DNA of 64,000 nt, taken from the NCBI GenBank assembly GCA_017792405.1, contig CP051231.1:781826-845825 (forward strand). Reading direction: 5' to 3'. The notes under the pieces are model-generated. The model ran no database searches and was not told where the DNA came from. It saw only the letters and a list, made by a program, of their open reading frames with translations. The DNA comes from Oceanicola sp. (GTDB lineage: Bacteria > Pseudomonadota > Alphaproteobacteria > Rhodobacterales > Rhodobacteraceae). Shown here in pieces: positions 45,924 through 53,712 of this stretch. The position numbers and the translations under genes were made by a program. Within the stretch, counting starts at the first letter, position 1; the number at the start of each line of letters is the position of its first letter.

Positions 45924-47897
45924 TCAATCTCGCCTGCCACGCGGCTTCTGGTGCCCGATCTGCTCAAGCAGGGCGTCGAGGCTGGCGCGCTCTGAACGGT
46001 CGAGGCGGGCGCCGTTTGGGGCGATGTCATAGTCGGCCTTGTCGGTCTCATGGTTGTTGGCAGCGCGGTGCCGGGCTTCCGAAGCCTGCCCCAGACGCCA
46101 GGTCAGGCCTTCATCGGCCAGACCATCGATCTGGTGCATCGCCTCGGCGATCTCACGCGCGGCCCCGCGATCGGCGGAGAGGATTGCGAAATCCTGGGCG
46201 AGGCACATGCGAGCGAGCTCCATGTCGCCGGGATTGCGGATGCAGGGCGCAATGCGGACATGTGCCGGTGTGAACAGCTTTTCAAGGGCAGCGGCCCCGA
46301 ATTCTTCTTCAAGCGCCCGGCGCGGGTCGGCGGCATCGGCATGGGTGAGGAAGGCCATCGCCACGGCGGCATGGCCATCGCCCTTCCAGTCCAGCTCTTC
46401 GATCGCATGGGCGAACTCATCGGCCAGCTCGGGGTGGGTGAGCAGGGTGGCGAGGATCACCGCCTCGCGCAGGTGCTCCTCGATCTCGCTGCCCGCCGCC
46501 GCCAGCGCCGAGCTGCGGGTGGAGGGCGTGGGCAGCGCCTCGGGCTTGGCACCGCGTGGCCGCCACGGGCGTTGGGCGCCCTTGGGCGCAGGGGCCGAGG
46601 CCTCGGCCCGGCGCGGGTTGAACAGTTCCCACTTCCGCTGCTTGAAGGCCTCTTCGTAATGCCGCCGCACGTCGGGGTCCTGGATCAGCGCGGTCGCGAC
46701 CCGCAGCGAGGCATCCAGCGCGGCCCGGCGCTCGGGGCTGTCGAGCGGGCGATCCTCGGTCTCGCGCCGCCAGAGCAGTTCCACCAGCGGCTCGGCCCGG
46801 TCGAGCACGGCCTGCATGGCGGGCGGCCCCTCGGCGCGGATCAGGTCGTCGGGGTCCTTTCCCTCGGGCAGCAACGCAAAGCGCAGGCTCCGGCCCGGCC
46901 CGATCTGGGGCAGGGCCATGTCGATCAGCCGCATCGCGGCGCGCAGCCCGGCCTTGTCGCCGTCGAGCGCCACCACCGGCTCGGGCGACATCCGCCAGAG
47001 CAGTTGCAGCTGGTCTTCGGTGATCGCGGTGCCCAGCGGCGCGACGGCAGCGCCGAACCCCGCCTCGCTGAGCGCGATCACATCCATGTAGCCCTCGCCC
47101 ACGATCAGCGTTTGCCCCTTGCCCACCGCGCCCCGCGCCTGCTGGTGGTTGAAGAGCACGCGGCCTTTGTCAAAGAGAGGGCCTTCGGAACTGTTGAGGT
47201 ATTTCGCATTGTCCGCGGGGTCCATCGCGCGGCCGCCGAAGGCGATGCAGCGCCCGCGAATATCGCGGATCGGAAACATGATGCGATTGCGGAAGGCGTC
47301 ATAGGGCGCACGGCCCTTGTCGCTCTCGCGCAGCAGGCGGCAGGCGAGCATGTCATCCAAGCTCACGCCCTTGCCGCCAAGTGCCTCGCGCAGCCCCTCC
47401 CAGCCCGGCGGAGCAAAGCCGAGGCCCCAGCGCTCCTGCGCCGCCTCGTCCAGCCCCCGGCCTGCAAGATAATCCCGCGCGGCAGCGCCAGCGCCGGTTT
47501 TCAACTGAAGGCGAAACCACTGCACCGCTTGCTCCATCACCCCGGTCAGCCGGGTGGTGGCATCGGCCTTTTCCTGTGCCCTCGGGTCGCGCGCGGGCAT
47601 CTGAATGCCCGCTTCCCCCGCGAGAATCTCCACCGCCTCCATGAAGCCCACGTTCTCGGTCTCGCGCACGAAGCTGATCGCATCGCCCTTCGCGTGGCAG
47701 CCGAAGCAGTAGTAGTAGCCCTGCTTGTCATCGACGTGAAAGCTGGCGGTTTTTTCATGGTGGAACGGGCAGGGCGCCCACATGTCGCCCTTGCCCTGGT
47801 TCGATTTCTTCCGGTCCCACATGACCTTGCGGCCCACCACGTCAGACAGCGACAGGCGGGTGCGCAACTCGTCAAGGAATCCGGGTGGCAGCGACAT
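45924..47897 (-). CDS. dnaG: DNA primase
   Basis: A 657-residue primase that makes the RNA primers for replication. CHC2 zinc finger: CPFHHEKTASFHVDDKQGYY then CFGCHAKGD (residues about 43-72); RNA polymerase core with the DYLAGRGLDEAAQERWGLGF stretch; Toprim domain with LIVGEGYMDVIALSEAG and PVVALDGDKAGLRAA; the helicase-interaction C-terminal domain starts near residue 470 with SEIEEHLREAVILATLL and is diverged, as usual. rpoD is next. Confidence 0.97.
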   Translation of the reverse strand: MSLPPGFLDELRTRLSLSDVVGRKVMWDRKKSNQGKGDMWAPCPFHHEKTASFHVDDKQGYYYCFGCHAKGDAISFVRETENVGFMEAVEILAGEAGIQMPARDPRAQEKADATTRLTGVMEQAVQWFRLQLKTGAGAAARDYLAGRGLDEAAQERWGLGFAPPGWEGLREALGGKGVSLDDMLACRLLRESDKGRAPYDAFRNRIMFPIRDIRGRCIAFGGRAMDPADNAKYLNSSEGPLFDKGRVLFNHQQARGAVGKGQTLIVGEGYMDVIALSEAGFGAAVAPLGTAITEDQLQLLWRMSPEPVVALDGDKAGLRAAMRLIDMALPQIGPGRSLRFALLPEGKDPDDLIRAEGPPAMQAVLDRAEPLVELLWRRETEDRPLDSPERRAALDASLRVATALIQDPDVRRHYEEAFKQRKWELFNPRRAEASAPAPKGAQRPWRPRGAKPEALPTPSTRSSALAAAGSEIEEHLREAVILATLLTHPELADEFAHAIEELDWKGDGHAAVAMAFLTHADAADPRRALEEEFGAAALEKLFTPAHVRIAPCIRNPGDMELARMCLAQDFAILSADRGAAREIAEAMHQIDGLADEGLTWRLGQASEARHRAANNHETDKADYDIAPNGARLDRSERASLDALLEQIGHQKPRGRRD

Positions 47898-47969
47898 AGG
47901 CCATATATCGGTCCGGGCGCGGCGCGAGTCCAGCAGATGGGGCGTGCGGCTCGGCCTGCCGCGCCGTCA

Positions 47970-48503
47970 TCAGTCGCGCTTTTTCCTCTTGCCCGGCTCC
48001 CGGCCCAGCCCGCGCTCCAGCCGGTCGGCAAACTCGGCGCGTTCCTCCGGGCTCATTGCCTCCAGCCGGTCGAGCAGGATCTCGTGGCCGATCTTCTGGC
48101 TGTCGGCGATGGCGCTGCGCTGGGTCTCCATCTGGGCGGCCATGGCGGCGCGGTCGAAGGGCTCGGCCCGCAGGGTGGCGAGCGTGGCCTCGAAGGCGCT
48201 GCGCAGCGCGTCGCGGTTGGCGCGCAGCCCGCTGCGGCGGGCCTCGATGGCGGCTTTCATCCCCTCGCGGCCCTCGCGCGGGATGGCGCGGGCATAGGGG
48301 CCGAAGCCCAGCTCGCGCACGATGCGATCCTTGTCGCCGCGCGGCCCGTCGGGGCCACGCTTGCCGTCATGGCTGACCCATGCACCAAAGACGAGGCCGG
48401 CCACGGCGAGGTTGGCGGCGAGCGACAACACCAGCACCACGCGCAGCCAGCGGCGCGGGCGGGGCGGGGTGGTTTCGGGCGGGGGTGGTTGCAGGTCGGT
48501 CAT
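47970..48503 (-). CDS. periplasmic heavy-metal sensor / CpxP-ZraP-like membrane-anchored protein
   Basis: A 177-residue protein with a proline-rich cytosolic start, one membrane anchor (VVLVLSLAANLAVAGLVFGA, about residues 23-44) and a helical periplasmic part rich in Arg/Glu (RRSGLRANRDALRSAFEATL, AMAAQMETQRSAIADSQKIG) that resembles the heavy-metal-resistance/CpxP family. Such proteins sense envelope or metal stress. It ends the sigma-factor operon, eight bases after the putative anti-sigma gene, and probably assists its signalling; no metal-binding residues stand out. Confidence 0.75.
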   Translation of the reverse strand: MTDLQPPPPETTPPRPRRWLRVVLVLSLAANLAVAGLVFGAWVSHDGKRGPDGPRGDKDRIVRELGFGPYARAIPREGREGMKAAIEARRSGLRANRDALRSAFEATLATLRAEPFDRAAMAAQMETQRSAIADSQKIGHEILLDRLEAMSPEERAEFADRLERGLGREPGKRKKRD

Positions 48504-48511
48504 CTCGGGTC

Positions 48512-48943
48512 TCAGCCGTCAGTCAGCAGATCGGCATAGGCAATGTCATAGCCCAGCAGGTCATCATCGGTGGTGGTGTCGGTGGTGGCGGCAGCGGTGC
48601 CGAAGAGGCCCGCGGTCACACCGGCCACCGCCTCGGGCGGGCGGGCGCCGAACCACAGGCCCACGAGGGCCGCAGCGGTGAGGCCCGCAAGACCGGGTGC
48701 GCCGCCCACGGCGGCCAGCAGGGCGGCAATGAGGCTGCGGCGCGGGGCAGGGGCGCGGGCGGGCGCCACTGGGGCCGCCGCTGCGGCCAGCTCGTCCTGC
48801 ACGCCGTAGCCATCCTCCAGCACCCGCGCCAGAAGGTCGGGCGAGGGCTCTGCCTGCGTGGCCTCTCCCGCCCGGGCGGCGGAAAAGAAGCTCTCCAGCA
48901 GGGCCTCCTCGGAGGCGGTCAGCTCTTTGTCATGGTCAGCCAT
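48512..48943 (-). CDS. single-pass membrane protein, probable anti-sigma partner
   Basis: A 143-residue protein: cytosolic N-terminus (TASEEALLESFFSAARAGE), an Ala/Pro linker, one hydrophobic segment (GLAGLTAAALVGLWFGA, about residues 84-103) and a Thr/Asp-rich external tail (TTDTTTDDDLLGYD). Its position, overlapping the ECF sigma gene by eight bases, and its topology suggest an anti-sigma factor; it lacks the zinc-binding HxxxCxxC motif of the ZAS family. The assignment is by context only. Confidence 0.65.
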   Translation of the reverse strand: MADHDKELTASEEALLESFFSAARAGEATQAEPSPDLLARVLEDGYGVQDELAAAAAPVAPARAPAPRRSLIAALLAAVGGAPGLAGLTAAALVGLWFGARPPEAVAGVTAGLFGTAAATTDTTTDDDLLGYDIAYADLLTDG

Positions 48944-49520
48944 CGCTCAACCCCAGTTCTGCGCGGGCGCCCCTCAGGCGGGCCGCAAGTGCGCGTTTGC
49001 CGCGGGCGATCAGACTTTCGACCGCCTCGACGGAAATGTCCATCTGCCGGGCAATCACCGGATTGCCCAAGCCTTCGATGTGCCGCAGCCGCACCGCCTC
49101 GCTCTGCCGGTCGGGCAGATCGGCGAGGGCGGCATAGAGCGCCTGCGCGCGCTCTTCCGCCTCCATCTGCTCCACCACGCCGGCCCGGTCGTCCTCGGGC
49201 TCGGGGATGCTGTCGAGCGCCTGACCACGCTTCTTGCGCAGCCGGTCGGTGCAGAGGTTGCGGGCCACCTGGTAGAGCCATGTGCTCACCTTGGCCTCGC
49301 CGGTGCGCCATTCGGGCGCGATCTTCCACAGGCGCATCATCGCCTCCTGCGCCACGTCTTCGGCCTCGGCGCGGTCGGTCAGCATGCGGGTTGCCAGCCC
49401 CAGCACCATCGGCGTCAGCCGCAGCGTGAGGGTGCGGGCAGCCGCCCGGTCGCCCCCGGCAAAAAGAGCCAGGAGCGCCTCGTCGTCCGGCTCCTGTGGC
49501 GCATCGAGGGGCATGGGCAT
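48936..49520 (-). CDS. ECF-family RNA polymerase sigma factor
   Basis: A 194-residue group 4 sigma. Region 2: LTLRLTPMVLGLATRMLTDR, AEDVAQEAMMRLWKIAPEW and VSTWLYQVARNLCTDRLRKK (residues about 29-100); region 4: LYAALADLPDRQSEAVRLRH and NPVIARQMDISVEAVESLIA (about 128-175), then basic RGKRALAARLRG. It is followed directly by a membrane protein and a CpxP-like protein, and preceded by a four-EF-hand protein with the same orientation, 137 bases away. Target promoters are unknown. Confidence 0.92.
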   Translation of the reverse strand: MPMPLDAPQEPDDEALLALFAGGDRAAARTLTLRLTPMVLGLATRMLTDRAEAEDVAQEAMMRLWKIAPEWRTGEAKVSTWLYQVARNLCTDRLRKKRGQALDSIPEPEDDRAGVVEQMEAEERAQALYAALADLPDRQSEAVRLRHIEGLGNPVIARQMDISVEAVESLIARGKRALAARLRGARAELGLSDG

Positions 49521-49594
49521 CGCCTGTCAGTACAGTCTCTTCTCGGTCTTCTCAATGCCTGCCCGGCACCCCGCCGAGGGGCACCGGAAAGGCC

Positions 49595-49656
49595 CCCTCC
49601 CCGCGCGTTTCAGGGGATGACACTAAACGCGGGGAGGGAAGCATCGAAACGCGCGG
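49595..49656 (-). promoter_or_regulatory. alternative hairpins between the EF-hand and sigma genes
   Basis: Structure 1 is a perfect 11-bp stem of 49595-49605 with 49628-49638. Structure 2 is a perfect 11-bp stem of 49601-49611 with 49646-49656. The two share 49601-49605, so they are mutually exclusive. On the minus-strand transcript the region starts 1 base after the EF-hand stop and ends 75 bases before the sigma ATG. This resembles an attenuator, or a terminator with a competing fold; no long T-run follows. Confidence 0.5.
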
Positions 49657-49657
49657 G

Positions 49658-50272
49658 TCAGTTCCGGCGGTAGTGGCCATGTCCGTCGCCACCACGGCCT
49701 TTGCCGTCACGGTGCTCGCCGCGCTTGTGCATGCGCTCACCGTCCCGCATGCCACGCCCTTCGCCGCGCTGGGCGAGGAAGGCCATGGCCGTTTCGAATT
49801 CCTGTTCGGTCACCGTGCCGTCGCCATCGGTGTCCATCCGCTCGAAGAGGTTTTCGAGCATCTCGGCGCGGCGCTCTTGCGCCTGTTCCGGTCGGCCTGC
49901 GGCGAATTCTTCGGCTGAGACGGTGCCGTTGTTGTCGGCGTCGAGCCGCTCGATCATCCGCTCGGCGCGCTGGGCGCGGCGGGCGGCCTCGCGGGCCTCC
50001 TGTGCGGCCACCAGCTCTTCGGCGCTGATCTCGCCGTCGCCGTTGCTGTCGGCGCGGGCAAAGCGCACCGCGTCACCGGCGGCCAGCTCCTCGGCGGAAA
50101 GCGCGCCATCGGCGTTGGTGTCGAGCTCGGTGAAGCTAGGGGGCGTGGGGTCGGCGCCGGGGCCCATACCCATGCCGCCCATGCCGCCACCACCGGGGCC
50201 ACGGGCCTCGGCCATCGGAGCCACGGCGAGGCCGGTGGCGATGAGAGTGGTCAGAAGCAGAACGCGTTTCAT
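49658..50272 (-). CDS. exported EF-hand calcium-binding protein
   Basis: A 204-residue protein with a signal peptide (KRVLLLTTLIATGLAVAPMA) and four EF-hand loops: DTNADGALSAEEL, DSNGDGEISAEEL, DADNNGTVSAEEF and DTDGDGTVTEQEF. The tail is Gly/His/Arg-rich (RGEHRDGKGRGGDGHGH) and may bind metal. GAGGAGGA lies eight bases before the ATG. It is upstream of the ECF sigma operon in the same direction and could be part of its signalling or its regulon. Confidence 0.9.
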   Translation of the reverse strand: MKRVLLLTTLIATGLAVAPMAEARGPGGGGMGGMGMGPGADPTPPSFTELDTNADGALSAEELAAGDAVRFARADSNGDGEISAEELVAAQEAREAARRAQRAERMIERLDADNNGTVSAEEFAAGRPEQAQERRAEMLENLFERMDTDGDGTVTEQEFETAMAFLAQRGEGRGMRDGERMHKRGEHRDGKGRGGDGHGHYRRN

Positions 50273-50377
50273 ATCGTGTATCCTCCTCAGGAGTGCTCGG
50301 GGTTTCTTGCCATCGGGCCGTTGTGCTGGCCCGTTGATGCTTCTCAAACGGGCGGTGCCGGGGCTTCCGTCGCGCCC

Positions 50378-50401
50378 CGGCAAAAAATCCGGCAAAAAAC
50401 T
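50378..50401. repeat. 12-bp tandem repeat upstream of the EF-hand gene
   Basis: CCGGCAAAAAAT is followed at once by a second CCGGCAAAAAAC, a direct repeat with a 12-bp period. It is about 105-130 bases upstream of the EF-hand ATG and may be part of its control region. The remaining part of this 285-base gap up to the DUF983 gene shows no coding signal. Confidence 0.4.
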
Positions 50402-50557
50402 TTCGCCCCCCCGGTTTTGCGACATCCCGACGCAAGGACACATCGCGCCCTCACGCTGCGGCGCGGTTTGCGCTACTTAGGTCGTAGCGAGGCGCCGTGC
50501 GTGCGCACCGAGCGAGAACGGGCAAAGCCCCGCAGTCGAACCATGGAAGCCCAGACT

Positions 50558-50965
50558 ATGTCGTCAGAGAGTGCCCTGGCCGATCCGGCCATGATCGAAG
50601 ACCGTGATGCAAAGACCGCGATGATCCGAGGCTGGCGCCGCCGCTGTCCCTGCTGTGGCAATGGCCCGATGATGGCCGGCTACCTCAAGGTGCGCGATAC
50701 CTGCCCGGTCTGCGAAGAAGACCTGCACCACCAGCGCGCGGATGATGGCCCCGCCTACCTGACGATCCTGATCGTCGGCCACCTGCTCGCGCCGCTGATC
50801 CTCTACGTCTACACCGCCTTCCGGCCCGATCCGCTGATCCTCGCGACCGGGTTTTCGGTTGGATGCGTGGCGCTTTCGCTCTACCTTCTGCCCCGGCTGA
50901 AAGGGCTGATGGTCGGCCTGCAATGGGCCAAGCGGATGCACGGCTTCGGCGGCGAGCGCGGCTGA
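50558..50965 (+). CDS. DUF983 membrane protein
   Basis: A 135-residue protein. WRRRCPCCGNGPMMAGYLKV and TCPVCEEDLHHQRADDGPAY form a two-CxxC zinc-ribbon, and two membrane helices follow (YLTILIVGHLLAPLILYVYT and a stretch starting ATGFSVGCVALSLYLLP). DUF983 proteins are common in Alphaproteobacteria near cytochrome oxidase or Nudix genes; function unknown. The ATG at 50558 has GGAAG eight bases upstream, inside a possible start at 50543 that would add five residues. Confidence 0.85.
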   Translation: MSSESALADPAMIEDRDAKTAMIRGWRRRCPCCGNGPMMAGYLKVRDTCPVCEEDLHHQRADDGPAYLTILIVGHLLAPLILYVYTAFRPDPLILATGFSVGCVALSLYLLPRLKGLMVGLQWAKRMHGFGGERG

Positions 50966-51006
50966 CCGGCCCGCTCCCCTAGCCGCCAGATCCGGGCGGG
51001 AGGCGC

Positions 51007-51678
51007 ATGGACAAGACACAACTCCGCGACGCGGCGACGATCATCCTCTACCGCGAAGGCGCGGAAGGGGTCGAGGTGCTGATGGGCCAGCGCGGCGCCA
51101 GCGCGGCCTTCATGCCCAACAAGTTCGTCTTTCCCGGCGGCGCGGTGGATGCGGTGGATGCGACCGTGCCCTTCGCCACCGGCCCCGACCCGCTCTGCGC
51201 GGCGCGGCTGGCGCTGGAGGCGGGCGAGGGGCAAGTAACGGCCTTTCTGGCCGCTGCCGTGCGCGAACTCTGGGAAGAGACCGGCCTGATCCTCGGCGTG
51301 CCCGGCGCTTGGCCGGGCGCGGCCCCGAAGGGCTGGCGCGGCTTCGCCGCCACCGGCCACCTTCCCTCTGCCGACGGCCTGCGCTTTGTCTACCGCGCCG
51401 TCACCCCGCCGGGCCGCCCCCGCCGGTTCGACGCCCGTTTCTTCCTCGCCCCCGCCAGCCGGGTGGCGGGCGATGCGGATGATTTTTCGCGCGCCGAAGA
51501 CGAGCTGTCGCTGCTGCAATGGATCCCGCTGACCCGCGCCCGCAGCTTCGATCTGCCTTTCATCACCGAGGTGGTGCTGGGCGAGGTGGCGGAACTGACC
51601 GGCCATGATGCGCCGCCTGACGGGGTGCCTTTCGTGAAGAATGACGACCTCGTGGCCGGGATCAGGCGGTTGCGCTGA
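51007..51678 (+). CDS. Nudix hydrolase (NUDT19/RP2-like)
   Basis: A 223-residue Nudix protein. The N-terminal strand AATIILYREGAEGVEVLMGQ leads to FVFPGGAVDAVD; the catalytic helix AAVRELWEETGLIL comes about 40 residues later instead of directly after the GG, an insertion typical of the NUDT19/RP2 CoA-diphosphatase group. EED/EEL-type residues and a C-terminal helical part follow. It starts 41 bases after the DUF983 gene. The likely substrate is a nucleotide-linked or CoA-type diphosphate. Confidence 0.88.
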   Translation: MDKTQLRDAATIILYREGAEGVEVLMGQRGASAAFMPNKFVFPGGAVDAVDATVPFATGPDPLCAARLALEAGEGQVTAFLAAAVRELWEETGLILGVPGAWPGAAPKGWRGFAATGHLPSADGLRFVYRAVTPPGRPRRFDARFFLAPASRVAGDADDFSRAEDELSLLQWIPLTRARSFDLPFITEVVLGEVAELTGHDAPPDGVPFVKNDDLVAGIRRLR

Positions 51679-51692
51679 TTGAGAGGGCAGGA

Positions 51693-51746
51693 GTGGGGGC
51701 GCTGCCCCCACACCCCCGGAATATTTTTAGCAAGAAAATGAACAGG
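51693..51746 (+). repeat. dispersed intergenic repeat, copy D (most complete)
   Basis: GTGGGGGC-GCT-GCCCCCAC hairpin at 51693-51711, then ACACCCCCGG, AATATTTTTAG, and CAAGAAAATGAACAGG. It starts 14 bases after the Nudix stop and ends one base before the stop of the convergent DMT transporter. The T-run after the hairpin would let it work as an intrinsic terminator. Confidence 0.75.
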
Positions 51747-51747
51747 C

Positions 51748-52641
51748 TCAGTGCGTTGCGGCGACCAGCGCGATGACCGAGGCGACCAGCAGGGCGATGC
51801 CCGCAAGTTCGCGGCCCGAGAGTTTTTCGGAGAAGACGCGGGCGCCGATCACCATCGAAAACAGAACCTCGACCTGCCCCAGCGCGAAGACCACAGAGGC
51901 GGTTTGCAGCGCGAAGGCGGCGAACCAGCAGAAGCTGCCGCCGAAGGAGGTCAGGCCCACCGCGAGGCCGGGGCGCCAGGCGGCGAAGACGCGGGTGATC
52001 TCGGCGCGGTCGTGCACCAGCAGCCAGCCGAGCATGAGCGCGTTTTGCAGGATGACCACGCAGCCGAGGGCAAGGGCAGGGCGCAGCAGAATATCGCCGC
52101 TCGAAACCTCCAACGTGGCGGCGCGGTAGCCGACGCCGGAGAAGGCAAAGAACAGCCCCGCGCCGAGGCCGAGGCTGGCCGAGGGCGCATCGAGCCGTAG
52201 CCTGCCGCCGGTCCCGGAGAGCATCAGGATCGCCACCATACCCACCACCATCGCCGCAAATCCGCCCCAGCCCGGCACCTCGCCCAGCAGCGCCCAACCC
52301 ACGGCGGCGGTGAGCAGCACCTCGGATTTGCGCAGGGTGATCCCCACCGCAAAGTTGCGGCGGGCAAAGAGCATCACGGTAAAGACCGTGGCGAGGATCT
52401 GCGAGCTGCCGCCCACCGCCGCCCAGAGCCAGAAGCGCTCGCCCAGTTCGGGCAGCGCCATGCCGCGCAGCGTCACCATCAGCCAGAGCGCGGCCCAGAT
52501 CATCGGCAGCGAGTAGAGAAACCGCGCCCATGTGGCCCCGGTGGCCGTCAGCCCCGCCTCGGCCATCTGCTTTTGCACCATGAAGCGCATCGCCTGAATG
52601 AGCGCGGCGGCGAGGGCGAAGGGGATCCAGAGCCAGTCCAT
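51748..52641 (-). CDS. EamA-family (DMT) transporter
   Basis: A 297-residue inner-membrane protein with ten hydrophobic segments arranged as two EamA repeats (for example MDWLWIPFALAAALIQAMRF at the start; VAVMLILA-type helices; ELAGIALLVASVIALVA at the end). The family exports metabolites or amino acids; the substrate is unknown. It converges on the Nudix gene across repeat D. The 39-base gap to the upstream desaturase gene suggests co-transcription. Confidence 0.9.
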   Translation of the reverse strand: MDWLWIPFALAAALIQAMRFMVQKQMAEAGLTATGATWARFLYSLPMIWAALWLMVTLRGMALPELGERFWLWAAVGGSSQILATVFTVMLFARRNFAVGITLRKSEVLLTAAVGWALLGEVPGWGGFAAMVVGMVAILMLSGTGGRLRLDAPSASLGLGAGLFFAFSGVGYRAATLEVSSGDILLRPALALGCVVILQNALMLGWLLVHDRAEITRVFAAWRPGLAVGLTSFGGSFCWFAAFALQTASVVFALGQVEVLFSMVIGARVFSEKLSGRELAGIALLVASVIALVAATH

Positions 52642-52679
52642 GCCGCTTATGGATCACGGCAGGGCAGGAATGGGAAGGC

Positions 52680-53597
52680 TCAGGGCGCGGGCGGCCCCTG
52701 CCTTTGCCAGAGCGGATGGGCCACCGGGTCTTTCGCCTTGAAGAAATAGCGCCGGAACACCTCGCCATAGGAGCGGTAGCGGTAGCCCTCGTTGCGGCTC
52801 AGGTAGCGCGCCGGGTTGGCAAAGTAGAGCCGGGGCAGGCGATACCACGGGGTGCGCGGGTGCATGTGGTGCACCACATGCAGGTTGTTGTTCAGAAAGA
52901 GAAACGCCAGCAGCCCCCGGTCTTCGATCACCACGGTCCGACCCCGGGCGCGGGCGTGGGCCTGATGTTCGAGGAAGGTCCGGATCTTCAGGATCGAAAG
53001 CGCGGCATAGGCGCAGGCGAGATAGGCGAGGGGCGGCATTTGCGCCACGGCAAGCCAGAGCGCCACCGGCACCAGCCCTGCGGCATGCAGCGCCCAGCCC
53101 AGCGCAACCCTTCGGTCGCCCGCACGGATCGCCCGCCAGTCGGCGGCCATGAAGGCGATCTGCCCCAGCAGCGGCCCAAGCAGGATGCGCCCCGCCAGCG
53201 TGTTGTTCACCCGCAGCAGCCCCCGCCGCCAGCGCGGCAGTCGGGCCCAGTCGCCCGCGTCGAGATAGTTGCTCTCGGGATCATCGTAGGGGTCGGTCAG
53301 CAGGCTGTCCCGGTGGTGGGCGAGGTGGGTGTCGCGGAACCGCAGGTAGGGGATGAAGAGGCCGAGCGCCGGAAAGACCAGCGCCGCATTGGCTCGGGCG
53401 GAGCGGAAGGGGTGGCCGTGGATCAACTCGTGACTCAGCGACGAATGCAGCACGAGGGCGAGGGTCGTGAGCACAATACCCAGCGGCAGGGCCACCTCGG
53501 CAACGGCACTCGTGCCGAGGGCGAAGGTGCCATAGCAGCAGGCGAGCAGGGCGAGGGTGGGCCATTCCGTGCCGGCGGCGCGGCGGGGGTCGTTCAC
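52680..53597 (-). CDS. fatty acid desaturase
   Basis: A 305-residue membrane desaturase/hydroxylase-fold enzyme. The three His boxes that bind the di-iron centre are visible: SHELIHGHPF (about residue 55), DTHLAHHRD (about 90) and NLHVVHHMHPRTPW (about 240), with four transmembrane segments between them. Family members include acyl-lipid desaturases and related hydroxylases; substrate position cannot be told. It is divergent from an XRE regulator across palindromic sites, so regulated expression is likely. Confidence 0.9.
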   Translation of the reverse strand: MNDPRRAAGTEWPTLALLACCYGTFALGTSAVAEVALPLGIVLTTLALVLHSSLSHELIHGHPFRSARANAALVFPALGLFIPYLRFRDTHLAHHRDSLLTDPYDDPESNYLDAGDWARLPRWRRGLLRVNNTLAGRILLGPLLGQIAFMAADWRAIRAGDRRVALGWALHAAGLVPVALWLAVAQMPPLAYLACAYAALSILKIRTFLEHQAHARARGRTVVIEDRGLLAFLFLNNNLHVVHHMHPRTPWYRLPRLYFANPARYLSRNEGYRYRSYGEVFRRYFFKAKDPVAHPLWQRQGPPAP

Positions 53598-53678
53598 AAA
53601 ATTCTCCGGATGGGGCGCGGGGCGCAGTCCCTTTCCTGTTACGCGCGGGTGGGGCGGTGCGGGAGATGATCTCTTGTT

Positions 53679-53712
53679 AACATCGTCGAGCGATGTTGAT
53701 AATTATGAACAT
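53679..53712. promoter_or_regulatory. overlapping palindromes between desaturase and XRE genes
   Basis: AACATCG-TCGAG-CGATGTT at 53679-53697 is a perfect seven-plus-seven inverted repeat. Overlapping it, ATGTTGATAATTATGAACAT at 53693-53712 matches as a palindrome in nine of ten pairs and abuts the XRE start codon. This fits autoregulation by the XRE protein and control of the desaturase 82 bases away. Confidence 0.6.

Noticed and set aside
45770..46051. A 93-codon frame upstream of rpoD
   Set aside because: Overlaps the end of dnaG in another frame, Thr/Pro/Ser-rich, without a ribosome binding site.
46050..48539. An open frame of 829 codons on the plus strand across dnaG
   Set aside because: Antisense of dnaG; composition is His/Arg/Gly-rich with no family match.
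48512..48943. Zinc-binding anti-sigma (ZAS) family assignment
   Set aside because: The protein has no cysteine and no HxxxCxxC motif; only topology and position support an anti-sigma role.
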